53,699 bases of DNA, taken from the NCBI GenBank assembly GCA_016875195.1, contig VGRY01000023.1, positions 1 through 53,699 on the forward strand, in the 5' to 3' direction. The notes under the pieces were generated by a model, which searched no databases, was not told the DNA's origin, and was given only the letters and a program-made list of their open reading frames with translations. Shown here piece after piece: positions 12,828 through 23,781 of this stretch; the stretch's first letter is position 1; each line of letters begins with the position of its first letter. The DNA comes from Deltaproteobacteria bacterium (GTDB lineage: Bacteria > Desulfobacterota > BSN033 > UBA1163). The position numbers were made by a program, and so were the translations under genes.

Positions 12828-15542
12828 ATGCAAAAAGATTTAAAGCGGACGGAGCTGTTTTCCTGGCATAAGGAGCATGGGGCGCAGATGGTGGAGTTTG
12901 CCGGATGGGAGATGCCAGTCTCCTATTCAAAAGGCATCCTGGAGGAGCACCTGGCAACCCGAAAATACGGGGGCCTCTTCGATATCTCCCACATGGGGCG
13001 ATTCCTGATTTACGGAGAAGAAGCCATCCCATTCTTACAGCAGGTCCTGACAAATAATGTCCTTGCCCTGGAGCACGGCATGGCCCAGTACACCCTGATC
13101 CAGAATGAATGGGGCGAGGCCATTGACGATGCCTATCTCTATCGGCTCGATATCGGAAACCTCCCTTCAGAATCGAGATATCTTCTTGTGGTCAATGCCG
13201 CCAATCAGGAGAGAGACTGGAATTGGTTGATCGAGCATAAGAGGCGGTTCAGGGGCCTCATCCTCGAAGATAAGAGTGAGGAGATGGGAATGATTGCCCT
13301 CCAGGGCCCCGTTACTAAAAGGGTGCTGGAGAAGATCGTCATTGAAAGCCATTCCAAGCTTCCCGATCCCTGGAGGAATCGTTTGCGAGTTTGCGAGATC
13401 GAAGGAGTCCGGGTGGCTGTTACCGTCTCAAGAACCGGATATACAGGAGAACCCATCTGCTTCGAGCTCTTTTCTGAGAGAGAGAAGATGCGGATGATCT
13501 GGGAAGCGATCCTTGAGGTTGGAGAGAAAGAAGGAATTGTCCCTGTGGGCTTGGGAGCAAGGGACACCCTGAGGATAGAGGCAGGTCTTCCTCTGTATGG
13601 GCATGAATTGGGGATGGATCAGGAAGGAAAGGAGATTCCCATCTTTGCGGTTTATTCAGCTGGATTGGCAGTCAGCTTTTCTCCTTTGAAAGGGGATTTT
13701 ATTGGAAGAGGGGCGCTGCGGAGACAGTTTGAAGAATTAAAAGCAAGGACGGATGGAACTCCTCTGCCGCCCAGAGAGAAACAGGCCATTCCCAGAAGGA
13801 TTGTTCCCATTGCAGTAATCGGAAGTCAGGGCGGACAGGCGATTGCCAGGCAAGGTTATGAAGTCTTTGTGGATGGAAAGAAAGTCGGATATGTGACAAG
13901 CGGGACGATGATCCCCTACTGGAATTTCTCTGATGAAGGGATTCTTTCAAAGCCCACCGATGAAAAGGGGATGAGGGCTATTGCCTTAGCCTATATCGAT
14001 TCCGATTTTGAAGATGATCAGAGGATAGAGATTCAGCAGAGGGGGAAGACGATCGAAGGGATCATCGTAGAAAAGCATTTGTCCGGGGAGGCGCCTCCCT
14101 ATGCCCGGCCCATCCTTTTTCAGGAAAAGATTTTAAAGAAGCGTGAGCCGGCAAAAGAGTTGAAAAGTTCGGCTAAGAAGTTGATCGAGCGGGCAATCCA
14201 GAACACCCATTGGAGGCAGAGAGAGACGATTAACCTCATCCCTTCGGAACAGACTCCATCCTCCCTGGTCAGACTCCTCACAATCATGGACCCAGCGCAT
14301 CGGTATGCGGAGCACCGTGTTGTCAAAGCCCTTGGAGAAAGGGACATCTTCTATTATCAGGGGACGAAGTTAATTGAAGAAGTGGAGGCTCTTCTTGCAG
14401 ATGAGATGCGGGGCTATTTGGGATGCTCCGAAGTTGAGGCGAGGGTGATCAGCGGGCAGATGGCCAACACGGTTGTCTTCAGCGGTCTGATGGATTACGT
14501 TAACCGGCTCGATCGGAAGAGTGAGCCCCGAAGGATCAGGAAGGTGATGAATCATCATCTTGGAAGAGGAGGCCATCTCAGTGCACAACCCATGGGCGCC
14601 TTGAGGGATTTCATAGCCATTGATCCCCTGACAGAGAGACCGTCCGTTGTTCCTTTCCCGGTAATGAAAGACGATCTTTATCAGATCGATCTTTCAAAGA
14701 CAGAGGAACTTCTGGAAATTCATAAACCCGAATTGATCATCCTGGGCAAGAGCATGGTCATCTATAAAGAGCCTCTCAAAGAGATTACTCAGATGGCATC
14801 CAATATCAAACCGAGGCCGATCATCCATTATGACATGGCCCATGTGCTGGGATTGATCGGGCCCTATTTTCAGGAACCCTTTAAGGAGGGAGCGGATATC
14901 GTCACTGGCTCCACCCATAAAACCTTTTTCGGTCCCCAGAGAGGGGTCATCGGAAGCAACATGTCTGAGGGGACGGAATATGAGGACATCTGGGAGGCTA
15001 TTGTCCGTAGGGTTTTTCCAGGAAGTGTGAGCAACCATCATCTGGGGACCCTTTTAGGAATGCTCATGGCAGCCTATGAGATGAATACTTTTAAATCGGA
15101 ATATCAGAAGGCGGTCATCTCCAATGCCAAAGCCTTTGCCCGTTTCCTTAAGGATCAGGGATTATTGGTAGAGGGCGATCCGGAAAAAGGATACACTGAG
15201 ACCCATCAGGTGATCGTCAGGGTAGGTTATGGAAAGGGGCCAATCGTGGCTGAACGACTGGAAGAGAACAATATCATCGTTAACTATCAGGCCGCTCCGG
15301 ATGATGAGGCCTTCACTGCGGCCAGTTGTTTGAGAATGGGAGTCCAGGAAATGACCCGCTTCGGGATGAAGGAACAGGACTTTGCACAATTAGCAGAGTA
15401 TATGAGTGGGGTCATCCTTCATGGCCGATCCGTGGCTAAGGAGGTTGTTCAATTCCGGAAAAAATTTACAGAGATGAAATACTGTTTGCCGGATGAAGAG
15501 GCGAAATCAATGGTTGAGGGATTGTTGGAAGCGATAAAATAA
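12828..15542 (+). CDS. Aminomethyltransferase-serine hydroxymethyltransferase fusion
   Basis: A single 904-residue frame carries two enzymes of one pathway. Residues 1 to about 435 are GcvT: FSWHKEHGAQMVEFAGWEMP, LFDISHMGRF and the catalytic folate-site aspartate in AIDD (Asp100/101, aligning with Asp101 of E. coli GcvT). After a charged linker (about 440-460), residues 465-904 are SHMT: NLIPSEQTPSS, a RYAEHR segment, the GHLS motif, the PLP-contacting DMAH, and the PLP lysine in GSTHKTFFGP (Lys698). T protein makes methylene-THF from the H-bound aminomethyl group. SHMT uses it with glycine to make serine, or runs in reverse. No gcvT is seen in the gcv cluster, so this supplies T. The SHMT half is divergent from standard GlyA (for example SEQ in place of SEN) but keeps the key residues. 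Confidence 0.9.
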   Translation: MQKDLKRTELFSWHKEHGAQMVEFAGWEMPVSYSKGILEEHLATRKYGGLFDISHMGRFLIYGEEAIPFLQQVLTNNVLALEHGMAQYTLIQNEWGEAIDDAYLYRLDIGNLPSESRYLLVVNAANQERDWNWLIEHKRRFRGLILEDKSEEMGMIALQGPVTKRVLEKIVIESHSKLPDPWRNRLRVCEIEGVRVAVTVSRTGYTGEPICFELFSEREKMRMIWEAILEVGEKEGIVPVGLGARDTLRIEAGLPLYGHELGMDQEGKEIPIFAVYSAGLAVSFSPLKGDFIGRGALRRQFEELKARTDGTPLPPREKQAIPRRIVPIAVIGSQGGQAIARQGYEVFVDGKKVGYVTSGTMIPYWNFSDEGILSKPTDEKGMRAIALAYIDSDFEDDQRIEIQQRGKTIEGIIVEKHLSGEAPPYARPILFQEKILKKREPAKELKSSAKKLIERAIQNTHWRQRETINLIPSEQTPSSLVRLLTIMDPAHRYAEHRVVKALGERDIFYYQGTKLIEEVEALLADEMRGYLGCSEVEARVISGQMANTVVFSGLMDYVNRLDRKSEPRRIRKVMNHHLGRGGHLSAQPMGALRDFIAIDPLTERPSVVPFPVMKDDLYQIDLSKTEELLEIHKPELIILGKSMVIYKEPLKEITQMASNIKPRPIIHYDMAHVLGLIGPYFQEPFKEGADIVTGSTHKTFFGPQRGVIGSNMSEGTEYEDIWEAIVRRVFPGSVSNHHLGTLLGMLMAAYEMNTFKSEYQKAVISNAKAFARFLKDQGLLVEGDPEKGYTETHQVIVRVGYGKGPIVAERLEENNIIVNYQAAPDDEAFTAASCLRMGVQEMTRFGMKEQDFAQLAEYMSGVILHGRSVAKEVVQFRKKFTEMKYCLPDEEAKSMVEGLLEAIK

Positions 15543-15580
15543 GGGGTCAAGGGGCGGAGGGGTCTAGGGTTCGAGATCTT

Positions 15581-15660
15581 TGTAGCGCCTTCATTTACTG
15601 GGGGCGGGAGAATCCGTCAGCAATACCTGCCTGCCGGCTGGCAGGAATGCCGACGCTACA
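15581..15660. repeat. Nested palindromic repeat (TGTAGCG...CGCTACA)
   Basis: Outer arms TGTAGCG (15581-15587) and CGCTACA (15654-15660). Inside is the near-perfect palindrome CCTGCCTGCCGGCTGGCAGG (15626-15645). It follows the fusion gene and may act as a transcription barrier. Confidence 0.7.
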
Positions 15661-15701
15661 CTCTTCAACCCTCGAATCCTGAAGTTAGATGAAAGGGGGA
15701 A

Positions 15702-16295
15702 ATGAAGATGAAAAAGAAACAGAATGGTCGTTCATGGGGGTTAATCGTTTTAGTATGTTTCATGGTGATCGTAGCAGGGGGCGTCTTTATCTCTCCAGGA
15801 TGTGCCAATCCTCCCAAAACACTTGATCGCTCAGTTCCAGGACCGCAGGTTATTGTGAACCCGGAAACGATCCGTCTTGGGGTTGCAAAGTTGATGGATA
15901 CCGTCATCGTTTTTGAAGGCTCCGGGTTTAAACCGGGAGACTCCATCTTTATTACCTTGCTCGGGCCCAATGAGACAAAGGCTATTGTGGCCGAAGGGCC
16001 CATTAAACCGGATGGAACGTTCAAGGTAGAGCTGGGCAAATCCTCTATAAACAAATTGACCAAGGCCATGGAAATTTTAAGGGCAGATATCGAACCCAAT
16101 GAAAAGTTTGAGCCGGTAGTGGTAATTAGCCAGCCCCCCATTCCCAAGGGCGTTTATACGGTGAAAGTCACCAGCATGATGTCGCCATTGACCGCTGAGA
16201 CGAAACTGGAAGTCAAAGGTCCAACGATCATCAATAGCGTGATAGATTGGATCGGAAAACTTACCGGTAAGATCAAACACAAGAAGACTAAATAG
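15702..16295 (+). CDS. Secreted protein with Ig-like fold, function unknown
   Basis: 197 residues. The N-terminus is a signal peptide (basic start, hydrophobic 13-30) ending SPGC. Cys34 could be lipidated, though the box is not canonical. The central part (about 60-165) has two stretches typical of IPT/TIG-like beta-sandwich domains, including VFEGSGFKPGDSIFITL and PKGVYTVKVTS. The basic tail (KIKHKKTK) may bind membrane or wall. No enzyme motif is visible. It starts after AAGGGGG and stands alone between two repeats. Confidence 0.6.
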   Translation: MKMKKKQNGRSWGLIVLVCFMVIVAGGVFISPGCANPPKTLDRSVPGPQVIVNPETIRLGVAKLMDTVIVFEGSGFKPGDSIFITLLGPNETKAIVAEGPIKPDGTFKVELGKSSINKLTKAMEILRADIEPNEKFEPVVVISQPPIPKGVYTVKVTSMMSPLTAETKLEVKGPTIINSVIDWIGKLTGKIKHKKTK

Positions 16296-16402
16296 ATTAG
16301 GAGCACGCTTAATCTCTCTTAAAGTTATTGCAAGATAAAGTTGACTTTATTTCAGTTATAGGGTAAGAGTAATACAGGTAAGAATAGAAAGGAGAATGGC
16401 CT

Positions 16403-16627
16403 ATGAAGATCACATCAAAAGGGCAGGTCACGATTCCTCTTGAGGTCAGAGAAAAGATGGGATTTCTCCCTGAGACAGAAGTTGAATTCATCATTTCAGG
16501 GAATACCGTCCAGCTAAAGAAGGCCAAGTCTCAATCCAAACGCAGCCGGGATCTTATTGCCCGTATGCGAGGCAAAGCAACTGTTAATATGGCCACGGAC
16601 GAAATCATGGCTCTGACACGAGGATAG
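16403..16627 (+). CDS. vapB: AbrB/SpoVT-type antitoxin (VapB-like)
   Basis: 74 residues beginning MKITSKGQVTIPLEVREKMG, the swapped-hairpin AbrB DNA-binding domain. The C-terminal half is basic-acidic and would bind the toxin. It lies 3 bp before the PIN-domain toxin. The start follows AAAGGAG. The upstream AT-rich stretch contains AAAGTTGACTTT, a short palindrome that could be part of an operator. Confidence 0.9.
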   Translation: MKITSKGQVTIPLEVREKMGFLPETEVEFIISGNTVQLKKAKSQSKRSRDLIARMRGKATVNMATDEIMALTRG

Positions 16628-16630
16628 ATC

Positions 16631-17032
16631 ATGGATATCGTAGTGGATAGTAACGTCATCCTGGACATCGTGACAGAAGACAACAGGTGGTTTACGTGGT
16701 CATCCGAAGTACTGGCTCAATATTCGGAAACCCATGTCCTTGTAATCAACCCAGTCATTTATGCAGAGGTTTCGATAGGCTTTGATCGAATCGAAGATGT
16801 TGAGGCCGTTTTATCTCCAATGCTTTTTCGCCGTGCCCCCATCCCATGGGAAGCTGCATTTCTTGCTGGAAAATGTTTTCTCCAATACAGGAAAAAAGAA
16901 GGGAGCAAACGTTCCCCCCTCCCGGATTTTTTCATAGGGGCCCATGCCGCCGTACTCGGTATTCCCTTGTTAACGAGGGATGCTTCCCGATATCGAACCT
17001 ATTTCCCGCAATTGAAATTAATTGCCCCTTGA
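16631..17032 (+). CDS. vapC: PIN-domain toxin (VapC-like ribonuclease)
   Basis: 133 residues with the PIN acidic quartet Asp6 (VVDSNVILDI), Glu46 (YAEVSIGF), Asp99 (LPDFFIGAHA) and Asp117 (LTRDASRY), all present. VapC toxins cleave tRNA or rRNA at defined sites. It overlaps nothing but follows vapB by 3 bp, so translation is probably coupled. The gene looks intact. Confidence 0.9.
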   Translation: MDIVVDSNVILDIVTEDNRWFTWSSEVLAQYSETHVLVINPVIYAEVSIGFDRIEDVEAVLSPMLFRRAPIPWEAAFLAGKCFLQYRKKEGSKRSPLPDFFIGAHAAVLGIPLLTRDASRYRTYFPQLKLIAP

Positions 17033-17041
17033 ATTCCATCA

Positions 17042-17692
17042 TCACTTTAAAAGGCCCACAGAAAAAGCGAGTATGAATTGGCCGGTGTAATAGAGCGGCA
17101 GGCCGACAAGACGGTTTCGGTATTCCTCTTTGATGAATCTATGGCGTGCTACAAAAATGTCTGAAACATAAAAACAGAGAGCCCCGGCCAGGATGAGCGC
17201 CCTTCCGTAAATCTGGAATGGAGATTTCCAGAACACTGCCAACGCCCAAACAGCCATGATTGTTATCACCAGGATGTATATCAACACTGGAATCAGCATA
17301 GATTTTAAATGGGGGCGTAGCCAGAAAAAGGTAAGAACGCTTATTACAACGAGGATAAACGCCCCTGGTGAAATCCAATGGGAAATCGGAGTGAGGGATG
17401 AAAAGCTGAAGACATAGAGAACATGTCCAAGCAGAAAAGCAACTAGACCTGCCATAAAGGTTTTTCTCTGCGGTAAAGCCAGGCACACATCACCCACAAG
17501 ACAAAAAATCAAACCCACCAAAAGATAATAGAAATAAACTGGGACCGGTCGGGGCTGAAGTAACGCCGTTAGCACAAAGAGGAATGAAAGAAGGAATTTT
17601 ATAATGATGCGCGGAATTCTGTTTTTCTTTTTCTCAAAGTAAAGCACTCCGCACAATAAGACGATCCCCAGAAGGATGATCAAGGCATTCAT
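17042..17692 (-). CDS. YhhN/TMEM86 family membrane protein
   Basis: 216 residues from the ATG at 17692, which has a GAGGAGGGGGG site. About seven to eight hydrophobic segments cover the whole length. The signature GDVCLALPQRKTFMAGLVAF and the C-terminal YYTGQFILAFS are those of the YhhN family, which includes the eukaryotic lysoplasmalogenase TMEM86B; the bacterial role is less certain. It lies downstream of atpC on the same strand but appears to have its own promoter. A longer frame from 17758 starts at the -35 box and is rejected. Confidence 0.85.
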   Translation of the reverse strand: MNALIILLGIVLLCGVLYFEKKKNRIPRIIIKFLLSFLFVLTALLQPRPVPVYFYYLLVGLIFCLVGDVCLALPQRKTFMAGLVAFLLGHVLYVFSFSSLTPISHWISPGAFILVVISVLTFFWLRPHLKSMLIPVLIYILVITIMAVWALAVFWKSPFQIYGRALILAGALCFYVSDIFVARHRFIKEEYRNRLVGLPLYYTGQFILAFSVGLLK

Positions 17693-17729
17693 CGTGCCCC
17701 CCTCCTCACAAACACTCTTTGATGGGGAA

Positions 17730-17758
17730 AGTGTATAAAACCTACATGAAGGAGTCAA
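17730..17758 (-). promoter_or_regulatory. Candidate promoter of the yhhN-like gene
   Basis: Minus strand: TTGACT (17758-17753), a 17-bp spacer, and TACACT (17735-17730), 37 bp before the ATG. Confidence 0.5.
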
Positions 17759-17784
17759 ATGGAATCAGAAGATGGAAGCGAGAA

Positions 17785-18195
17785 TTACTGGTTGCTGGAG
17801 AGTTTGAGGCGGGTGATGGCTTTGAGGAGGGCGGCCCTGGCCCGATCGAAATCCGTTTCCGGCGACCTTTCGGCCAGCCGTTTTTCTGCTCTCTCTTTTG
17901 CCTTCTGGGCGCGGGCCACATCGATCTCTTCGGAGCGTTCTGCTGCCTCTGCGAGGAGGATCACCTTTTTACCATCGGTCATGAGAAAGCCGCCGCTTGT
18001 GAAGAGGTTCAATTTTTCTCCGTTGGGTTTGGTGATCTTTGTAATGCCGACCTGAAGGCTGGAGACAAATGGGGTATGTCCTGCAAGGATGCCAAAGTAG
18101 CCAACCGTGCCCGGCGCGACCACAGACTCGATCGGTTCACTGAAAACTACTTTCTTTAAAGTAACAACATCAAGGGTAAAAGGTTGAGTATCCAT
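17785..18195 (-). CDS. atpC: ATP synthase F1 epsilon subunit
   Basis: 136 residues with the N-terminal beta-sandwich (LDVVTLKKVVFSEPIESVV, then GYFGILAGHTPFVSSL) and a C-terminal helical hairpin rich in Ala, Glu and Arg. Epsilon links gamma to the c ring and can inhibit ATP hydrolysis. Last of the F1 genes, it follows atpD with a 94-bp gap filled by an AT-rich repeat. Confidence 0.96.
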   Translation of the reverse strand: MDTQPFTLDVVTLKKVVFSEPIESVVAPGTVGYFGILAGHTPFVSSLQVGITKITKPNGEKLNLFTSGGFLMTDGKKVILLAEAAERSEEIDVARAQKAKERAEKRLAERSPETDFDRARAALLKAITRLKLSSNQ

Positions 18196-18211
18196 AGCTT
18201 AAACATCATGG

Positions 18212-18285
18212 GATGATAGAATGTTGGAATAATGAAAAAATAAAGAAATCCCAATATTCCATTATTCCAGTATTCCAATCTTCCT
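18212..18285. repeat. ATTCCA-type inverted repeat between atpD and atpC
   Basis: The left arm (GGAATAATG and surroundings) and right arm (CATTATTCC and surroundings) are inverted copies around an A-rich centre. Related ATTCCA text occurs at both copies of the long inverted repeat (20691 and 27454). Confidence 0.6.
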
Positions 18286-18289
18286 TGTA

Positions 18290-19795
<1,506 letters not shown>

Positions 19796-20674
19796 CTATT
19801 TTTTTTGGGCAAACCTTAAGGCTTCAGCGCCGGTGGTTACCTCGAGAAGTTCTTTGGTGATCCCAGCCTGTCGTGCCTTGTTGTAACTTAATGTGAGTGT
19901 GGAGATCATTTCCTCCGCATTCTCCGTGGCTGATTTCATTGAGACCATTCGAGCGCCCTGTTCGCTTGCTACAGATTCTACCAGTCCCTTATAGATCTGC
20001 GCCTCCAGATATCTTGGCAGCAAGAGCGCCATAATCTCCTCGGCTGACGGTTCGAAGATCGGTTCCCCTGACACTCCAGCCCCTTTTTTCAAAACCTCGG
20101 TGCTTTCAAGGGGGAGAAGTTTCATCAGCGTTGGCCGTGTCACCATTGGAGACTGAAAGTGCGTATAAATCAGGTGAACCTCATCGTAAAGGGCCTCTTC
20201 AAATCCCTTAATGATCGTTCCTGAAACCCCTTTGACTTCCTGAAGGGAAATCTCCTTTGAGAGTTGAAGCAGGCTGTGGTCAATGGGATAGCCTTTTCTC
20301 CTGAAGAAGTCGAAGCCTTTTCTTCCAACCAGAATCAGTCGAATCTCTTTATCCGAATGCGCATCGATAAACTTTGTCGCCTGTGATAGGGCATTCGTAT
20401 TGTACCCACCGCATAAGCCCTTATCCGAGGTGATGAGGGTGAGAGCAACCTTTTTAACCTCTCGTTTCACTAAGAGAGGATGATCGACGCGGGGGAGACA
20501 GGGAGCCAGACTTTCCATCAGCTCCCGGATCTTCTCGGCATAAGGCCTGGCGGAACGGAGGCGATCTTCAGCCCGCTTGAGCCGTGAGACAGCGATCATT
20601 TCCATGGCACGGGTGATCTGCTGGATGCTGATGACACTTCTTATTCTACGTCTGATCTCTTTGGTTCCGGGCAT
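19796..20674 (-). CDS. atpG: ATP synthase F1 gamma subunit
   Basis: 292 residues from the ATG at 20674, starting MPGTKEIRRRIRSVISIQQI, the family's usual N-terminus. A longer frame from a TTG at 20713 would read from the flanking inverted repeat and is rejected. The C-terminal helix (SATENAEEMISTLTLSYNKA) pairs with the N-terminal helix in the rotor shaft, and ITSDKGLCGGYN is conserved. It is separated from atpA by 137 bp that hold one arm of a long inverted repeat. Confidence 0.96.
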   Translation of the reverse strand: MPGTKEIRRRIRSVISIQQITRAMEMIAVSRLKRAEDRLRSARPYAEKIRELMESLAPCLPRVDHPLLVKREVKKVALTLITSDKGLCGGYNTNALSQATKFIDAHSDKEIRLILVGRKGFDFFRRKGYPIDHSLLQLSKEISLQEVKGVSGTIIKGFEEALYDEVHLIYTHFQSPMVTRPTLMKLLPLESTEVLKKGAGVSGEPIFEPSAEEIMALLLPRYLEAQIYKGLVESVASEQGARMVSMKSATENAEEMISTLTLSYNKARQAGITKELLEVTTGAEALRFAQKK

Positions 20675-20690
20675 CTGCTTAAAACCCCGA

Positions 20691-20809
20691 TGGAAGAATG
20701 GAATAATCGACAAATAGAAGATTAAGGTTAAGGCTAAGGTTAAGAAAATCTCGACCTTAACCTAAACCTTAACCTCAAAATGTTCAATCCATGATTCCAC
20801 CATTCCAGC
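20691..20809. repeat. Long inverted repeat, copy 1 (between atpA and atpG)
   Basis: About 120 bp nearly identical, in reverse orientation, to 27454-27584, with small insertions or deletions. It contains GGAATAATCGACAA, several TTAAGG/CCTTAA units, AAGAAAATCTCGA and TGTTCAATCCA. The two copies bracket parA through atpA. Confidence 0.85.
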
Positions 20810-20811
20810 TT

Positions 20812-22329
20812 TTAAGTGGTTACAAAGTTCTTCTTATATTCCTGAGCTGCTTGATGGAGAAGTTTTACAAGCTCCTCGGAAAGTTCTTTCTTTTCCCGAA
20901 TCCCTTTGGGAACCTGCGGATATTTCTCCCGCACAAAGGGATAGAATCCAGCCTCAAAATCCTTGATCCTGTCCATCGGGAGATCGTCGAGATAACCATT
21001 CTCTCCGACGAAGATGATCATGATCTGATTCTCAACGGGCATCGGGTTATACTGGGGTTGTTTTAAAACTTCCACCAGACGTTCTCCGCGGGTGATCTGG
21101 GCCTGTGTGGCCTTGTCCAGTTCGGAGCCGAATTTGGCAAAGGTGACCAGCTCGCGGTATTGGGCCAGGTCGAGGCGGAGCATCCCTGCCACCTTCTTCA
21201 TGGCCTTGATCTGGGCGTTTCCACCCACACGCGAAACCGAAAGACCGACGGACACAGCCGGACGAACTCCGGCATAGAAGAGGTCGCCTTCCAGATAGAT
21301 CTGGCCGTCAGTGATTGAAATGACATTAGTCGGAATATAAGCTGAATAGTCGCCTGCCTGCGTCTCCACAATAGGGAGCGCCGTAAGAGACCCGCCACCG
21401 AGTTCATCATTCAATTTTGCAGCCCTTTCAAGAAGCCTGGAGTGAAGGTTGAAGATGTCGCCCGGGAATGCCTCACGGCCAGGTGGTCTTCTCAGCAGAA
21501 GCGAAACCTGCCGATAAGCGACGGCATGTTTCCAGAGGTCATCATAGATGACGAGAGCATGACGCTTGGTATCTCTGAATTCTTCACCCATGGCACATCC
21601 TGCATAGGGAGCGATGTACTGCATGGGAGCGGGGTCACTCGCCGTGGCCGAAACGACGATGGTATACTCCATGGCTCCATATTCCTGAAGGGTGTTGACC
21701 ACGGATGCCACGGTGGACTGTTTCTGCCCGATGGCCACATAGATGCAGATGACATCGCCGCCCTTCTGGTTGAGGATGGTATCCACAGCGATGGCCGTCT
21801 TGCCGGTCTGCCGGTCACCGATGATCAATTCCCGCTGTCCCCTTCCTATGGGGATCATGGAGTCGATGCATTTGAGTCCGGTCTGGAGGGGCTCCTTCAC
21901 GGGTTGCCGCTCTACGACGTTGGGCGTTGTCCCCTCGATCAAACGATACTTCTCGATATGTATCGGTCCTTTCCCATCGATGGGCTGTCCTACGGCATTG
22001 ACGATCCTTCCAATCAATGCATCTCCCACGGGAATGGAGAGAACCTTGCCCGTGCGTTTCACAGCGTCGCCCTGCTCGATCTGGGTGTAATCTCCCAGGA
22101 TCATGGCGCCGATATTGTCCTCATCGAGGTTGAGAGCCATTCCATAAATCCCTTTTGGGAATTCGAGCATCTCAGAAGCCATGCAACTCGGAAGGCCTTT
22201 GATCCGGGCGATTCCATCTCCGGCCTCAATGACCTCTCCGACCTCCTCGGCTTCCATCTTTACCTGATACTGTTCGATATGGCGTTTCAGGATGCTGGAT
22301 ATCTCTTCGGGTTTGATCTTCAGTTCCAC
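20812..22329 (-). CDS. atpA: ATP synthase F1 alpha subunit
   Basis: 505 residues. The regulatory nucleotide-binding P-loop is [10 protein letters not shown]. The signature [20 protein letters not shown] follows, with [14 protein letters not shown] beyond it. The N-terminus ([19 protein letters not shown]) is the delta-binding segment. Complete and in frame. It lies 11 bp after atpH on the minus strand. Long open frames on the opposite strand are antisense shadows. Confidence 0.98.
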   Translation of the reverse strand: MELKIKPEEISSILKRHIEQYQVKMEAEEVGEVIEAGDGIARIKGLPSCMASEMLEFPKGIYGMALNLDEDNIGAMILGDYTQIEQGDAVKRTGKVLSIPVGDALIGRIVNAVGQPIDGKGPIHIEKYRLIEGTTPNVVERQPVKEPLQTGLKCIDSMIPIGRGQRELIIGDRQTGKTAIAVDTILNQKGGDVICIYVAIGQKQSTVASVVNTLQEYGAMEYTIVVSATASDPAPMQYIAPYAGCAMGEEFRDTKRHALVIYDDLWKHAVAYRQVSLLLRRPPGREAFPGDIFNLHSRLLERAAKLNDELGGGSLTALPIVETQAGDYSAYIPTNVISITDGQIYLEGDLFYAGVRPAVSVGLSVSRVGGNAQIKAMKKVAGMLRLDLAQYRELVTFAKFGSELDKATQAQITRGERLVEVLKQPQYNPMPVENQIMIIFVGENGYLDDLPMDRIKDFEAGFYPFVREKYPQVPKGIREKKELSEELVKLLHQAAQEYKKNFVTT

Positions 22330-22340
22330 TTTGTCACCCC

Positions 22341-22883
22341 TTAATAGGTTTTCACCATCTCCTGTTTAATCTCTTCGAGACGATGTTTGACGCTGCCATC
22401 AATGATCTTATTTTCGATCTTGACGATCACCCCTCCCAGGATCGATTCATCAATCATGGGTTTGAGGAAGACCTGCTTTTTCGATGCCTTTGAAAGCTCC
22501 TTTTCGAGGCGCTGGACGAGATCCTCGGTGAGAGGAACGGACGTGATCACTTCTGCAGTGACCTTTTCACGAGATTCCTGGGCAAGCGTGAAGAACGTCT
22601 CAATGATATTGGGGAGTTTCCTCTGCCTACCCTGGTCAATCACCAGATTGAGCCAGTTGAGGGTAATTGTGGAGACCTTCTCTCCGAATATCTGAGACAG
22701 GGCGCTCTTCTTTCCTTCGGGAGAGATCTGGAGGTTGCTCAGGAATTCTTTCACTTCCGGATTCGTTTCAAGTGCATTTTTGAGCCGGGTCAATTCCTCT
22801 TCGACCCGATCCAGAACCTCCTCAGCCTGCACCACCTGGAAGAGAGCTTCAGCGTAGCCTTTCACCACCGGATCACTTCCCAT
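22341..22883 (-). CDS. atpH: ATP synthase delta subunit
   Basis: 180 residues from the ATG at 22883. This start has a remarkable ribosome binding site: AAGGTAGGTGATC matches the full anti-Shine-Dalgarno complement at 12 of 13 positions, with 8 bases to the ATG. A GTG nine bases earlier is possible. The protein shows [13 protein letters not shown] near the start and the C-terminal [20 protein letters not shown] family signature. Delta forms the top of the peripheral stalk. The start overlaps the end of atpF by 11 bp. Confidence 0.95.
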   Translation of the reverse strand: MGSDPVVKGYAEALFQVVQAEEVLDRVEEELTRLKNALETNPEVKEFLSNLQISPEGKKSALSQIFGEKVSTITLNWLNLVIDQGRQRKLPNIIETFFTLAQESREKVTAEVITSVPLTEDLVQRLEKELSKASKKQVFLKPMIDESILGGVIVKIENKIIDGSVKHRLEEIKQEMVKTY

Positions 22884-23367
22884 AGAGATCACCTACCTTT
22901 GAGACGTACTCTTCCACGAGGCGGCGATGGTCTTCGGTGTTGAGCGACTTGTTGATGACCTTTGAAGCGGCCATAATGGAGAGGTCAGCAATCTTCTCCT
23001 GGATTTCAAGGATGGCCTTCTGCTTCTGGAGTCCGATCTCCTCCTGGGCCCTCTTGACGATCTGATTCGATTCCTGCTGGGCCTTCTGGACGATCTCCTT
23101 CCGCATGTTTTCGCCCAGTTCCTTACCCTCGTTCATAATCTTCTGGGCCTCTGAACGGGCCTCGGAAAGCTGGCGTTTGTAATCATCCAGAAGAGCAGTT
23201 GCCTCCTGCTTGGTTTTTCTGGCTTCTTCCAGTTGCTGTTGAATCGTCTCTTCTCTCTTCTTCAATCCCTTAAGGATTTGTGGATAGGCCAATTTGGCCA
23301 GAAGAACGAGGAGGAGAAAGAACGAGATGAGCGTCCAGATGATCAATCCGGGTTCTGCCTTAAACAT
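22873..23367 (-). CDS. atpF: ATP synthase Fo b subunit
   Basis: 164 residues: one N-terminal membrane segment (about 7-27, IIWTLISFFLLLVLLAKLAY), then a long charged coiled coil to the end. It forms the peripheral stalk as a dimer. Only one b gene is visible, so no b/b' pair. Its end overlaps the atpH start, so translation is coupled. Confidence 0.95.
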   Translation of the reverse strand: MFKAEPGLIIWTLISFFLLLVLLAKLAYPQILKGLKKREETIQQQLEEARKTKQEATALLDDYKRQLSEARSEAQKIMNEGKELGENMRKEIVQKAQQESNQIVKRAQEEIGLQKQKAILEIQEKIADLSIMAASKVINKSLNTEDHRRLVEEYVSKVGDLYGK

Positions 23368-23406
23368 GGTCTGCTCCTTCTTTTCTCCCTCACTCTTCCC
23401 TTTCTT

Positions 23407-23434
23407 GTGGCCACAGGCGTCACGCCTGTGCCAC
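23407..23434. repeat. CACAGGCG hairpin repeat
   Basis: Stem CACAGGCG-TCA-CGCCTGTG (23412-23430) with outer GTGG/CCAC. Sister of the hairpin at 4328-4346. It sits between atpE and atpF. Confidence 0.75.
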
Positions 23435-23480
23435 TGAGGAGAGGGATGGGGTGAGGGGCGATTTAATTAAATAAATATCG

Positions 23481-23723
<243 letters not shown>

Positions 23724-23781
23724 TTAGAATCTGAAAATTGAAATACGGAACGTGGCGGTTTCGCCACGCTCTCCGTTCGAA

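Noticed and set aside
12453-12833. Minus-strand 126-codon frame
   Set aside because: It overlaps the antitoxin gene antisense, has no clear start site, and matches no family I know. The part over 12560-12830 could be a decayed gene, but I cannot support it.
21442-22344. 300-codon plus-strand frame antisense to atpA
   Set aside because: A shadow of the conserved alpha subunit; no independent start signal.
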